A program made the position numbers and the translations under genes. DNA of 50,842 nucleotides from an uncultured Oscillospiraceae bacterium (lineage in GTDB: Bacteria; Bacillota; Clostridia; Oscillospirales; Oscillospiraceae). Positions 42,229 to 50,842 of the stretch are shown piece by piece. The stretch is taken from NCBI GenBank assembly GCA_944385665.1, contig CALWYB010000014.1, positions 1-50,842 of the forward strand, in the 5' to 3' direction. Below the pieces are notes generated by a model. It did no database searches. It saw only the letters and a program-made list of their open reading frames with translations, and was not told the origin of the DNA. Every line of letters starts with the position of its first letter. Position 1 is the first letter of the stretch.

Positions 42229-44516
42229 CCCTTGGCCTTCATTCCCATGAGCACCTTCTCCGGGGTGATGGGCAGCTCCCGGTGCCACACGCCGGTGGCC
42301 CGGAAGATGGCGTGGGCGATGGCGGGGGACGGGGTGTTGATGACGATCTCGCCGATGGACTTGGCGCCGAAGGGGCCGGTGGGCTCGTAGCTGGACTCAA
42401 ACTCCACCCGCAGGTGGCCCATATCCAGCCGGGTGGGGATCTTGTACTGCATGAGGGAGTTTTCCAGCAGGTTGCCCTTCTCGTCGTAGGTGATGCCCTC
42501 GAAGAGAGCCATGCCGATGCCCTGGACGATGCCGCCCTCGGTCTGCACCCGGGCCAGGTTGGGGTTGATGGGGGTGCCGCAGTCCACCACGGCCACGTAG
42601 TTGAGGACCTCTACCCCGCCGGTCTCCTTGTCCACTTCCAACTCCACCATGCCCACCATGAAGGGCGGGGGCGAGACGGGAGAGCTGTGGGTGTAGGTCA
42701 CCTGGACGGGGATCTCGTTGCCGCACATGGACTTGGTGGCGATGTCCATAAGAGACACCTCTCCCCCGCCGTCCAGGCGGCGAACGCCCTGGCCGGTAAA
42801 CTCCACGTCCTCGGGTTTGCACTCCAGCATCTGGGCGGCAATGGCGCACAGATTTTCTTTCAGCTGCTGGCAGGCCCGCTCCACCGCCTTGCCGGTGACG
42901 TAGGTGGTGGAGGAGGCGTAGGAGCCGGAGTCGTAGGGGGAGGCGTCGGAGTCGGCGCCGAAGACGGCGATGTTGTCCACCGGGCAGTCCAGGCACTCGG
43001 CGGCCATCTGGGCCAGGATGGTATCGCACCCGGTGCCCATGTCCGCCGCGCCGATGGACAGGTTATAGAACCCCTCGTCGCTGAGCTTGATGGTGGCCGA
43101 GCCCACGTCCACCCCGGAGATACCGGAGCCCTGCATGGCCATAGCCACGCCGGCGGCGCGCACCTTGCCGTTGCCCATGTCCCGGACCGGGAACTTCTCC
43201 TTCCAGCCGAAGAGCTGGGCGCAGCGGCTCATGCACCGGTCCAGGGCGCAGGCGTTGGTCTTTTCGTTGTAGTAGGCGGGCATGACCTGGCCCTCCCGGA
43301 CCATGTTCTTCTCCCGGATGGCCACCGGGTCCAGCCCCAGCTTGTCGGCCAGCTCGTTTACCGCCGACTCCACGGCGAAGATGCCCTGGGTGGCACCGTA
43401 GCCCCGGTAGGCTCCGGCGGACTGGCGGTTGGTGTACACCACGTCATAGGCAAAGCGGAAGGCCTCCAGGTTGCCCGTGTACAGGGGGATGGACTTGTGG
43501 CCGGACAGGCCCACGGTGGTGGGGCCGTGCTCGCCGTAGGCCCCGGTGTTGGACAGGGTGTACACGTCGATGGCCCGGATGGTGCCGTCCTTACTGGCAC
43601 CCAGCCGGACGTGGACCTCCATATCGTGGCGGGGGGAGCTGGCGATCAGGCTCTCCTCCCGGGTGTAGATCATCTTGGCCGCCCGGCCGGTCTTCCAGGT
43701 GACAAAGGCGGGGTAAATTTCCGCCACCACCGTCTGCTTGGCCCCGAAGCCGCCGCCGATGCGGGGCTTCTCCACATGGATCTTGGACTTGGGAATGTCC
43801 AGGGCGTTGGCCAAGATGCGCCGGACATGGAAGACGATCTGGGTGGAGGAGATCACATGGAGCCGCCCGTAGGGGTCCATCTCCGTATAGGTGCGGAAGG
43901 TCTCCATCATGGCCTGGTTGCAGGCGGGGGTGTGGTAGATGTGGTCGATGACATAGTCGCAGTGGGACAGGACATCCTCCACGTCCCCGTCCGAGCACAC
44001 CTCGCTGGCGCACAAGTTGCGCTTGTTGTCCGCCCCCACCGGGCAGAGAGAGCGCCAGTTGTCCTCGGGGTGGACCAGAATGGGGCCGTCCAGGGCCTCA
44101 TGGGGGTCCAGCACCGCCTCCAGCACCTGGTACTTCACTTTAATGAGTTTCAGGGCCTTGTCGGCGGCGGCCTCATCCTCGGCGGCCACAATGGCCACCG
44201 CGTCCCCCACAAAGCGTAAGCGCTGATCCAGAATCAGCCGGTCGTAGGGAGAGGGCTCGGGGTAGGTCTGCCCCGCCATGGTAAAGCGCTTCTGGGGCAC
44301 ATCCTTGTAGGTGTAGACAGCAACCACCCCGGGCACCTTCTGGGCCACGTCGGTGTTGATCTCCTCAATGAGAGCGTGGGCGTGGGGGCTACGCAGCACC
44401 TTTACCACCAGACAGTTCTGGGGGACGATGTCGTCCATATAGACAGGCTTGCCCAGCAGCAGAGCCATGGCGTCCTTTTTCCGCACCGGCTGGCCTACGG
44501 TTTTTAACTTGTCCAT
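42225..44516 (-). CDS. xdhA: xanthine dehydrogenase-family molybdenum subunit
   Basis: The 763-residue catalytic subunit belongs to the xanthine dehydrogenase/aldehyde oxidase family. An N-terminal a/b-hammerhead domain (GKPVYMDDIVPQN) precedes the Mo-cofactor domains: PRIGGGFGAKQTVVAE, GAYRGYGATQGIFAVES, AMQGSGISGVDVGSATIKL and the catalytic glutamate in PFGAKSIGEIVIN. With yqeB, yqeC and orphan selD nearby it is probably a selenium-dependent molybdenum hydroxylase. The NCS2 permease alongside suggests a purine substrate such as xanthine or urate precursors; the exact substrate is inference. Confidence 0.9.
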   Translation of the reverse strand: MDKLKTVGQPVRKKDAMALLLGKPVYMDDIVPQNCLVVKVLRSPHAHALIEEINTDVAQKVPGVVAVYTYKDVPQKRFTMAGQTYPEPSPYDRLILDQRLRFVGDAVAIVAAEDEAAADKALKLIKVKYQVLEAVLDPHEALDGPILVHPEDNWRSLCPVGADNKRNLCASEVCSDGDVEDVLSHCDYVIDHIYHTPACNQAMMETFRTYTEMDPYGRLHVISSTQIVFHVRRILANALDIPKSKIHVEKPRIGGGFGAKQTVVAEIYPAFVTWKTGRAAKMIYTREESLIASSPRHDMEVHVRLGASKDGTIRAIDVYTLSNTGAYGEHGPTTVGLSGHKSIPLYTGNLEAFRFAYDVVYTNRQSAGAYRGYGATQGIFAVESAVNELADKLGLDPVAIREKNMVREGQVMPAYYNEKTNACALDRCMSRCAQLFGWKEKFPVRDMGNGKVRAAGVAMAMQGSGISGVDVGSATIKLSDEGFYNLSIGAADMGTGCDTILAQMAAECLDCPVDNIAVFGADSDASPYDSGSYASSTTYVTGKAVERACQQLKENLCAIAAQMLECKPEDVEFTGQGVRRLDGGGEVSLMDIATKSMCGNEIPVQVTYTHSSPVSPPPFMVGMVELEVDKETGGVEVLNYVAVVDCGTPINPNLARVQTEGGIVQGIGMALFEGITYDEKGNLLENSLMQYKIPTRLDMGHLRVEFESSYEPTGPFGAKSIGEIVINTPSPAIAHAIFRATGVWHRELPITPEKVLMGMKAKG

Positions 44517-44517
44517 G

Positions 44518-44979
44518 TCAGCCCCTCCCCTTCTTGTGGTCCAGATAAGCCCGGATGCCCCGCAGCTGTCCCTCGTATCCCGAGCAGCGGCACAGGTTGC
44601 CCGCCAGATAGGCCCGGATCTCGTCGTCAGTGGGGTCTGGGTTCTCTCGCAGCAGGGCCACGGTGTTCATGACAAAGCCGGGGTTGCAGAAGCCGCACTG
44701 CTCCGCTCCCTGGTCGGCAATGAAAGCGGCAAAGTCGGCGGCCTCCTCCTGGAGCCCCTCCAGAGTCTGGATGTGATGGCCCGCCGCCCGGAGCGCCAGC
44801 ACGGAGCAGGACAGCACCGGGGTGCCGTCCATCAAAACGGTACACAGACCGCAGTTTGCGGTCTCACAGCCCCGCTTCACGCTCAGGCAGCCCTGAGCCC
44901 GGAGAAAATCGATGAGCAGGGTGTCCGCCTCCACGGACGCGGCCACCGCCCGGCCATTCAAGGTCAGTTTCAGTTCCAT
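44518..44979 (-). CDS. xanthine dehydrogenase-family 2Fe-2S subunit
   Basis: The 153-residue iron-sulfur subunit binds two 2Fe-2S clusters. The N-terminal plant-type cluster uses GCETANCGLCTVLMDG and SCSVLA; the C-terminal cluster uses QCGFCNPGFVMNT and GNLCRCSGYEG. All eight cysteines are visible. ATG 44979 is chosen because it starts the domain and follows the FAD subunit stop by 1 base. An upstream frame overlapping the FAD gene was rejected. Confidence 0.95.
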   Translation of the reverse strand: MELKLTLNGRAVAASVEADTLLIDFLRAQGCLSVKRGCETANCGLCTVLMDGTPVLSCSVLALRAAGHHIQTLEGLQEEAADFAAFIADQGAEQCGFCNPGFVMNTVALLRENPDPTDDEIRAYLAGNLCRCSGYEGQLRGIRAYLDHKKGRG

Positions 44980-44980
44980 C

Positions 44981-45775
44981 TTAGCCCTCCTTCTCCATGG
45001 CCAGCAGGCCGCGGCGCACCAGCACGGCGCACACGTTCCGGCGGTACTCCTCCCCCGCCCGCAGGCTGCTGCCAAACGTGGCCCGCTCAGCCACGTCCTC
45101 GCCAAAGGCCCGGGCGGTCTCCTCCGTCACGCCGCCGGAGAGCAGGCCCTTCTCGTCCCGATAGACCTGGGCCATCTGGGGCCGGGCGCCGATGACGCAG
45201 GTATAGGCTCCGTCCTTCCGGGACAGGGCGCAGGTGAGGGTGGGAAAGTCGGTGGAGATGTTCCGCTGGGACAGATAGACCACCCGGCCCACCTTCTTGG
45301 GGATGAGCACGTGGGTGAGAATGTCATGCTGCTGCCGGGGCAGCTGGGTAAAGGCCTCCAGGGACATGCGCCCGGCGTGGTAGAGTTCCACCTGGGCGTC
45401 TAGAGCCAGCATCACCGTGAGCACGTCGGAGAAGCCGAAGCGGCCCCACAGGCTGCCCCCCACCGTGGCCAGGTTGCGGAACTGCACGCCCACGATGTGG
45501 CGCACGCTCTCCCGCAGCGCTCCCTGGGTCAGCTCATTGAGGCCGGGGTGGAGCTCCAGGGTGCGCAGCGTCACCATGGCCCCCAGGCGGTAGAAATCCC
45601 CGTCCTCCTCGATCTGATCCAGTCCCAGATCGCTCAGGTCGATGGCAGTGCCCACGGAGCGCCGCTGCATCTTCAGCCACAGCATGCCCCCCAGCACCAC
45701 GTTGTTCTTCTTCTGGCACAGGTCATAGGCCTCCTCCAGGCTTTGGACCCGCACATAGGTTTTGATGTTCAGCAC
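44981..45775 (-). CDS. xdhB: xanthine dehydrogenase-family FAD subunit
   Basis: The 264-residue FAD-binding subunit shows the CO-dehydrogenase flavoprotein pattern: VVLGGMLWLKMQRRSVGTAI, then FRNLATVGGSLWGRFGFSDV, then LTVMLALDA. The C-terminal domain is short. The start is GTG at 45775, chosen because GGGGAGG lies 7 bases upstream. The ATG at 45856 would extend the protein beyond the promoter. The next two genes follow closely. It transfers electrons from the 2Fe-2S clusters to NAD or another acceptor. Confidence 0.9.
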   Translation of the reverse strand: MLNIKTYVRVQSLEEAYDLCQKKNNVVLGGMLWLKMQRRSVGTAIDLSDLGLDQIEEDGDFYRLGAMVTLRTLELHPGLNELTQGALRESVRHIVGVQFRNLATVGGSLWGRFGFSDVLTVMLALDAQVELYHAGRMSLEAFTQLPRQQHDILTHVLIPKKVGRVVYLSQRNISTDFPTLTCALSRKDGAYTCVIGARPQMAQVYRDEKGLLSGGVTEETARAFGEDVAERATFGSSLRAGEEYRRNVCAVLVRRGLLAMEKEG

Positions 45776-45827
45776 AGTATTTCCTCCCCGTTGCGGTATG
45801 CTGTGTATCGTGTTTGAAAAGCATATT

Positions 45828-45856
45828 ATTATACCATATCTTTTCCGCCCTGACAA
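45828..45856 (-). promoter_or_regulatory. promoter of the molybdenum hydroxylase operon
   Basis: TTGTCA (45851-45856), a 17-base spacer and TATAAT (45828-45833) on the minus strand, about 53 bases before the GTG start. No Moco riboswitch is visible. Confidence 0.8.
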
Positions 45857-45860
45857 ACCA

Positions 45861-45900
45861 AAATCCGGGCGGATTCTCCAAAAAAGAACCCGCCCGGATT
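45861..45900 (-). terminator. terminator of the NCS2 permease gene
   Basis: An 11-bp stem (45890-45900 with 45862-45872) with a long loop, followed by TTTTGG on the minus strand. It lies directly before the hydroxylase promoter. Confidence 0.7.
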
Positions 45901-45923
45901 ACAAGCTGATATTCGATGAACTC

Positions 45924-47321
45924 TTACGCCTTCTCCTTGGGCAGCAGCACGTTCATGAGGATGGCCACAAAGGCGGCGGGGACGATGCCGGAGCCGCCGA
46001 AGATGAGCTGGATCCACTGGGGCAGGCCGGAGAGCACCGCGCTGTTGGCGCCCAGGCCATAGCCCAGGCCCAGAGCCACGGACACGATGGACATGCTGCG
46101 GGGGGTGAGGGGCTCCCGGGTGATGAGCTGGATACCGCTCATCACGATGGAGGAGAACATGATGACCGCCGCGCCGCCCAGCACGCTCTGGGGCATGATG
46201 GACACGATGGCCGCCAGCTTGGGCAGCAGGCCGCACAGCACCAGGAACACGGCGCCGCAGGCCAGAGCGGTGCGGTTGACGATCTTGGTCATGGTGACCA
46301 GGCCCACGTTCTGGCTGAAGGAGGTGTTGGGCAGCACCCCGAACAGGGCGGCGAAGGAGGAACCCAGGCCGTCGCAGATGATGCCGCCGGACAGCTCCGT
46401 GTCGGTGGCCTCCCGGCCCATGCCCCCCTCGGTGACGCCGGAGATGTCGCCCACCGTCTCCACGGCGGTGACGATGAACATGATCATCACCGGCAGGATG
46501 GCCCGTAGGTCAAACACCGGCTTGACGGGCAGGATGGCGGGCACGGCAAACCAGCTGGCCTGGGCCACCTTGTCCCAGTTGAGCACCCACGCCTTGGTGT
46601 ACTCCACCCCGTCGGCGGTGACGCCGGTGGTGGACAGGAACAGGGGCAGGATGGCACAGATGATGTAGCCGCAGATGATGCCGATGAGGATGCAGGAGGA
46701 GCTGGCCAGGCCCTTGGCCCCGTGCTTGAGGGCAAGGACAATGACCATCACCGCCAGGGCGATGAGCAGATTCTCTGCCGAGCCGTAGTCCTTGGCGCTG
46801 GTGCCGCCGCCGAAGGAGCCCACACCCACGCTGATGAGGGACAGGCCGATGGACAACACCACGGTGCCGGTGACCACGGCGGGGAAAAAGCGACGCAGGG
46901 GTTTCAGGAAAGCGCCCAGCACCGTCTCAAAGAGGCCGCCTAAAATCGATGCGCCCATAATGGCCCCGTAAGCCACAATGCCGCCGCCCATGACGTTGAC
47001 CACGCTCTGGAACACGCCGATGAAGCCGGAGCTGGTGCCCATGATGATGGGCACTTTGCCGCCGATGGGACCGATGGCGAACAGCTGCACCAGGGTGACC
47101 AGGCCGGCCACCAGCATGGCATTTTGCAGCAGCATGACCTGGATGGCGGCGAAGTCCTCTGCCCCGCCGGCGGCGGCGCACAGATTGGTGATAATGAGGA
47201 TGGGGGTCAGGTTGCCCACAAACATGGCCAGCACGTGCTGAAGGCCCAGGGGTATGGCCTGACGCAGGGGAAGACGCCCGAAAAAGTCGAAGGGCGTCAC
47301 ATACTGATTGGAACGCTCCAT
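45924..47321 (-). CDS. NCS2-family purine permease (xanthine/urate type)
   Basis: The 465-residue membrane transporter belongs to the NCS2/NAT family, with about 12-14 membrane segments. It shows LGLQHVLAMFVGNLTP, SFSQNVGLVTMTKI (NAT signature QNxGxxxxTK) and GLPQWIQLIFGGSGIVPA. The Asn/Gln pattern and overall look fit xanthine or uric acid permeases (PbuX/UacT) rather than uracil carriers. It lies upstream of the molybdenum hydroxylase operon, on the same strand but with its own promoter and terminator. It probably brings in the hydroxylase substrate. Confidence 0.92.
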   Translation of the reverse strand: MERSNQYVTPFDFFGRLPLRQAIPLGLQHVLAMFVGNLTPILIITNLCAAAGGAEDFAAIQVMLLQNAMLVAGLVTLVQLFAIGPIGGKVPIIMGTSSGFIGVFQSVVNVMGGGIVAYGAIMGASILGGLFETVLGAFLKPLRRFFPAVVTGTVVLSIGLSLISVGVGSFGGGTSAKDYGSAENLLIALAVMVIVLALKHGAKGLASSSCILIGIICGYIICAILPLFLSTTGVTADGVEYTKAWVLNWDKVAQASWFAVPAILPVKPVFDLRAILPVMIMFIVTAVETVGDISGVTEGGMGREATDTELSGGIICDGLGSSFAALFGVLPNTSFSQNVGLVTMTKIVNRTALACGAVFLVLCGLLPKLAAIVSIMPQSVLGGAAVIMFSSIVMSGIQLITREPLTPRSMSIVSVALGLGYGLGANSAVLSGLPQWIQLIFGGSGIVPAAFVAILMNVLLPKEKA

Positions 47322-47357
47322 AAGTTTCCTCCCTGTATATCGGTTTTTGAGACTCTC

Positions 47358-47363
47358 ATTATA
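47358..47363 (-). promoter_or_regulatory. -10 of the NCS2 permease gene
   Basis: TATAAT preceded by TGG on the minus strand, about 37 bases before the start. The -35 is poor; the 80-base gap is too short for a purine riboswitch. Confidence 0.6.
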
Positions 47364-47403
47364 CCAGATTTTTCACATGTTCACAGGATATTCACAAATT
47401 TTT

Positions 47404-48181
<778 letters not shown>

Positions 48182-48198
<17 letters not shown>

Positions 48199-49195
48199 AT
48201 CCATCCCCCTTCCGGCACAAAAGCGCCACCAGCACCGGGGCGGCGAACAACACGGTAAAAATACTCAACGGCAGTTCCGAGCCCGGCGACAGGGACCGGG
48301 CCAGCAGGTCTGCGCACAGCAGAACCACCCCGCCCACCAGCCCGCACAGGGGCAGATAGGCCCCGCCCCGGCGGCCTAAGAGCAAAAAGGCGATGTGGGG
48401 GGCGATGAGGCCCACAAAGGAGATCACTCCCGTCACCGACACCACCGCCGCCACCATCAGCGTAGTGATGCCCAGCAGCACAGCCCGCCACAGGGTGGGG
48501 TCCAGGCCCATGCTCCGGGCACTCTCCTCCCCCAGGGAGAGCATCAGCACCTCCCGGCGGAACAGGAGCAGCAGACCCAGGCACACCAGCACAACGATGA
48601 CAGGCAAAACCACTTTACTGGCCGTGATGGAGGCCAGGCTGCCCATGGTCCACACCTCCAGGGCGGCCAGTTCCCGCTCCGGGTCGGCCATCACCTTCAG
48701 GGACATGAGACCCGCCTCTGCCAGGGCGGAGACCACCACGCCGGCCAGGATATAGCTGCCGGTGCGCTCCAGCCGGGCGGCCCGCACCAGAAACAGCACC
48801 AGCCCCAGGGCCAGCATGCCCATGGCAAAGGCTCCGGCCATGATCTCGCCGCTGCCTCCCACCCCCAGCACGATGACGCAGGCGGCACCCAGAGACGCCC
48901 CGGAGGCCACACCGGTAAGGTCGGGAGAGGCCAGGGGGTTGCGGAAGATGATCTGGTATACGCCGCCCGCCACCCCCAGGGACAGCCCGGAGATGAGGCC
49001 CATGCACATCCGGGGCAGGCGCAGCTGCCAGAACACCCGGGCGGGCAGGCCGTCCCCCAGCCGGCCGGTGAGGATGGACAAAATCTCTCCCGCCGAAAGG
49101 GGGTAGCTGCCTACAAACAGGGAGACCACCGCCAGAGCGGCCAGCACCAGGGCCACTGCCAGCACGGCGGTACATTCCCGGGTATGTGGTTTCAT
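48182..49195 (-). CDS. FecCD-family ABC transporter permease
   Basis: The 337-residue permease has about nine or ten membrane segments. It shows QLRLPRMCMGLISGLSLGVA, RNPLASPDLTGVASGASLGA and VGLIAPHIAFLL. The start is ATG 49195, with a strong AAGGAGG nearby; the longer frame upstream would include the intercistronic terminator. It is separated from the binding-protein gene by a 128-base gap with two hairpins. Confidence 0.9.
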
Positions 49196-49233
49196 GGCGG
49201 GGTTCCTCCTTTCTGATGGAAACATCTCCGTTC

Positions 49234-49272
49234 CTTTGGTACGCCCGTCTCCGGAAGATGGGCATACCAAAG
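49234..49272 (-). repeat. imperfect inverted repeat between binding protein and permease
   Basis: CTTTGGTATGCCC pairs with GGGCGTACCAAAG with one mismatch and a 13-base loop. It lies downstream of the terminator on the minus strand and may stabilise the downstream mRNA. Confidence 0.6.
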
Positions 49273-49277
49273 GGACA

Positions 49278-49312
49278 GAAAAAGTGGGGGGAGGAGCACT
49301 CCTCCCCCCAAC
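49278..49312 (-). terminator. intercistronic terminator after the binding-protein gene
   Basis: A very stable GC stem (GGGGGGAGGAG pairs with CTCCTCCCCCC) is followed by ACTTTTT on the minus strand, 12 bases past the binding-protein stop. It should reduce read-through into the permease. Confidence 0.85.
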
Positions 49313-49323
49313 TTGGTTCGTCC

Positions 49324-50397
49324 TTACTTGGTGATGAGGCTGGGATCGATAGTAAAGCCGTAGAAGGTCTGATAGAAGTCCTGGGCGTCGGAGACGAAGG
49401 TCTCAAAGGGATAGACGTCGGGATGGAGCACGCTGGTCAGCCACATGGTGCCCAGAATGCCGGAGGGAATGGGGGAATCCCACTCCTCAATGCCCTTGGG
49501 CATGGCGTACACCGCGTCGTTGACCACGGCGGGCAGCTGGGAGAGCTGGGGGTCGTTCTTCACGTCGTCCACGGTGTACTCCGCGGCGGTGGGGATGATG
49601 AACACGTCGGGAGCCATGGCCAGCAGGCTCTCATAGGACACCTGAGTCCAGTAGTCCCCCTCCATCTCCCCGGCGGCGTTCACGCCCCCTGCTATGTCAA
49701 TGAGGGTGCTCTGATACATGTCCTTGGGGGCGGTATTCAAATAGGTGGAGTTGCCGCCCATGTAAACTACCGGCTTCTCCTGTCCTTCGGTCAGCTCCTC
49801 CATGCGGGAGAGCTCCTCATTATAGTAGTCGGTGAGTTCCTTGGCCCGCTCCTCCACGCCGCAGGCCTGACCGATGAGGGTGAGCATCTCCACCAGCAGG
49901 TCGTGGCTCTCCGGGTTGACCATCAGCACGGGGATGCCCAGTTCCTCCAGGGCGCCCGCGTAGTCCTGGAGCTTCAGGGGCATGATGACCAGATCGGGGT
50001 CCAGGGCGGCGGCTGCCTCCACGTTAAACTCCTTCAGGCTGCCCACGGTAGCCTTCTCCAGCAGTTCCGGGGCGGCCATCTGATAGATGGGGCGGCTTTC
50101 GGGCTTATTCTCCAGGCCCACCACCCGGTCATCCACCCCCAGGGCGATGGTAGCATAGGTGGTGATGTAGTAGCAGCTTACCAGAGTCTGGGCCGGTCCG
50201 TCCAGAGTGACCGTTCGGCCCGCCTGGTCGGTGAGGACGATGGGGCCGGAGGTCTCGGCCTGAGAGCCGCTGGTGCTCTGGGAGCCGTTTTGGCTGCCGG
50301 AGCCGGAGGCGGCGCCGTTTCCGCCGCAGGCAGTGGCTGACACGGCCAGCACAGCGGCCAGGGCCAGAGCAGCCAGACGCTTCAAAGATCGCTTCAA
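49324..50397 (-). CDS. FecB-family substrate-binding lipoprotein
   Basis: The 357-residue lipoprotein begins with a signal peptide and lipobox (AVLAVSATACGG, lipid Cys about residue 24), then a Ser/Gly-rich linker and a FecB/BtuF-type binding fold (PAQTLVSCYYITTYATIALG, ALDPDLVIMPLKLQDYAG, PVVYMGGNSTYLNTAP). The start is TTG at 50397: GGAGG lies 8 bases upstream and no ATG is near. Substrate uncertain: iron complex, heme or cobalamin. It has a strong promoter and its own terminator, so it is probably made in excess over the membrane parts. Confidence 0.88.
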   Translation of the reverse strand: MKRSLKRLAALALAAVLAVSATACGGNGAASGSGSQNGSQSTSGSQAETSGPIVLTDQAGRTVTLDGPAQTLVSCYYITTYATIALGVDDRVVGLENKPESRPIYQMAAPELLEKATVGSLKEFNVEAAAALDPDLVIMPLKLQDYAGALEELGIPVLMVNPESHDLLVEMLTLIGQACGVEERAKELTDYYNEELSRMEELTEGQEKPVVYMGGNSTYLNTAPKDMYQSTLIDIAGGVNAAGEMEGDYWTQVSYESLLAMAPDVFIIPTAAEYTVDDVKNDPQLSQLPAVVNDAVYAMPKGIEEWDSPIPSGILGTMWLTSVLHPDVYPFETFVSDAQDFYQTFYGFTIDPSLITK

Positions 50398-50438
50398 ATT
50401 GGATTCCTCCTTTTTCGTTGCGGTTTTAGTCCTGGCAT

Positions 50439-50467
50439 ATTGTACCCTGAGGCGTCCCCTTTGTCAA
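50439..50467 (-). promoter_or_regulatory. promoter of the second ABC transporter
   Basis: TTGACA (50462-50467), a 17-base spacer and TACAAT (50439-50444) on the minus strand, about 35 bases before the TTG start. Confidence 0.85.
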
Positions 50468-50490
50468 AGAATTTCCCGCCGCAAAGGGAC

Positions 50491-50519
50491 AAAAACCGGG
50501 AAGCTGTTTTGCTTCCCGG
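50491..50519 (-). terminator. terminator of the BlaI/MecI-like gene
   Basis: A 9-bp stem CCGGGAAGC with GCTTCCCGG and a 6-base loop, followed by TTTTT on the minus strand. Confidence 0.88.
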
Positions 50520-50537
50520 GGTCTGTCCATGGGCAGT

Positions 50538-50842
50538 TTATCCATGGCCCTCCTGAGGGCACAAAATGCCCCGCAGGACGTTCCGGTCCTCCTGGCTGAG
50601 GGGGCAGCACACCACCAGCTCCGTGACCAGTTCCCGCACGCTGCCCTGATAGACCCGCTGCAAAAAGGACAGCGTGGACCAGCGGCGGTACTCCTGGCGG
50701 CTGAGCAATGGCCAATAGCAGAACACATCCCGCTTTTCGCACGCCACCGCCCCCTTCTCCCGCAGACGGCGCAGCAGCGTTTTCACCGTGGAGGCGTCCC
50801 AGCTGTGGGTCCCCTCCAGGGCAATACGGATGGCTGAGATAG
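50538..50842 (-). CDS. BlaI/MecI/CopY-family transcriptional regulator (N-terminus outside the window)
   Basis: About 100 residues are visible, with the frame open to the right edge. The start lies outside. The visible part has the winged-helix end of the BlaI/MecI domain: HSWDASTVKTLLRRLREKGA, then a variant wing and YWPLLSRQEYRRWSTLSFLQ. The short C-terminal helix pair is the usual dimer region. These repressors usually pair with a BlaR1/MecR1-like membrane protease, which could lie beyond the edge. A GTG at 50784-50786 inside the HTH is not the true start. Confidence 0.82.
   Translation of the reverse strand, partial: ISAIRIALEGTHSWDASTVKTLLRRLREKGAVACEKRDVFCYWPLLSRQEYRRWSTLSFLQRVYQGSVRELVTELVVCCPLSQEDRNVLRGILCPQEGHG

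Noticed and set aside
47322..47403. A purine riboswitch before the NCS2 permease
   Set aside because: The gap is only about 80 bases, most of it promoter, and lacks the aptamer core.

Overview
The window is GC-rich DNA from an anaerobic, low-redox Firmicute. The best guess is a Clostridia member of the Oscillospiraceae type (Flavonifractor/Pseudoflavonifractor/Lawsonibacter-like). The basis is gene content: a T-box, FMN and cobalamin riboswitches, a spore-coat cotJC remnant, an SLH surface protein, a multidomain flavodiiron O2/NO reductase and a selenium-dependent molybdenum hydroxylase system. The genus is an inference. No rRNA, tRNA, CRISPR array, IS element or prophage was seen. The window is mostly chromosomal core metabolism.

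Layout. 1-1.5 kb (+): the tail of an unidentified gene, a degenerate PP2C-like protein, an AbrB-like protein whose 3' end holds a perfect 20-bp inverted repeat, and a 5'-truncated cotJC remnant. 1.6-4.9 kb (-): an exported beta-helix/SLH surface protein. 5.0-10.7 kb: selenium cofactor genes yedF, a cysteine desulfurase, a DUF3343 gene, yqeB, selD and an XdhC-type accessory gene, with divergent yqeC. 10.8-15.2 kb (-): the riboflavin operon ribD-ribE-ribBA-ribH plus a HAD phosphatase, behind an FMN riboswitch. 15.3-16.1 kb: an SDR oxidoreductase. 16.2-23.0 kb (-): a complete trpEGDCFBA operon with a Trp T-box. 23.0-26.3 kb (-): a corrinoid ABC transporter behind a cobalamin riboswitch. 26.3-29.1 kb (-): a flavodiiron/triple short rubredoxin/NADH reductase fusion. 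29.2-31.3 kb (-): an Amidase_6 protein and an aspartate aminotransferase. 31.4-34.4 kb (-): leuCDB, divergent from a Crp/Fnr regulator. 35.2-36.3 kb (+): an XRE repressor with three operators and a DUF3169 membrane protein. 36.3-41.6 kb: a divergent TetR gene and a five-gene acyl-activation/transfer operon (SCP2, alpha/beta hydrolase, condensation enzyme, ACP, AMP ligase). 41.7-47.3 kb (-): a molybdenum hydroxylase operon (FAD, 2Fe-2S and Mo subunits plus a MocA-like enzyme) and an NCS2 purine permease. 47.4-50.4 kb (-): a second FecBCD-type ABC transporter. The right edge holds a partial BlaI/MecI regulator.

How it fits together. The selenium genes at 5-10.7 kb probably mature the molybdenum hydroxylase at 42-45.8 kb, about 32 kb away; the NCS2 permease next to that hydroxylase suggests a purine substrate. 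The most novel-looking system is the TetR-controlled operon at 37.1-41.6 kb. It has the parts to activate a carboxylic acid, load it on a dedicated carrier protein and transfer it with a stand-alone condensation enzyme, alongside a lipid-binding protein and a hydrolase; its product cannot be read from sequence. Clear regulatory signals include palindromic operators at the TetR, XRE and Crp/Fnr loci, three metabolite- or tRNA-sensing leaders, and a pair of covarying hairpin repeats at the 3' ends of aspC and leuC.
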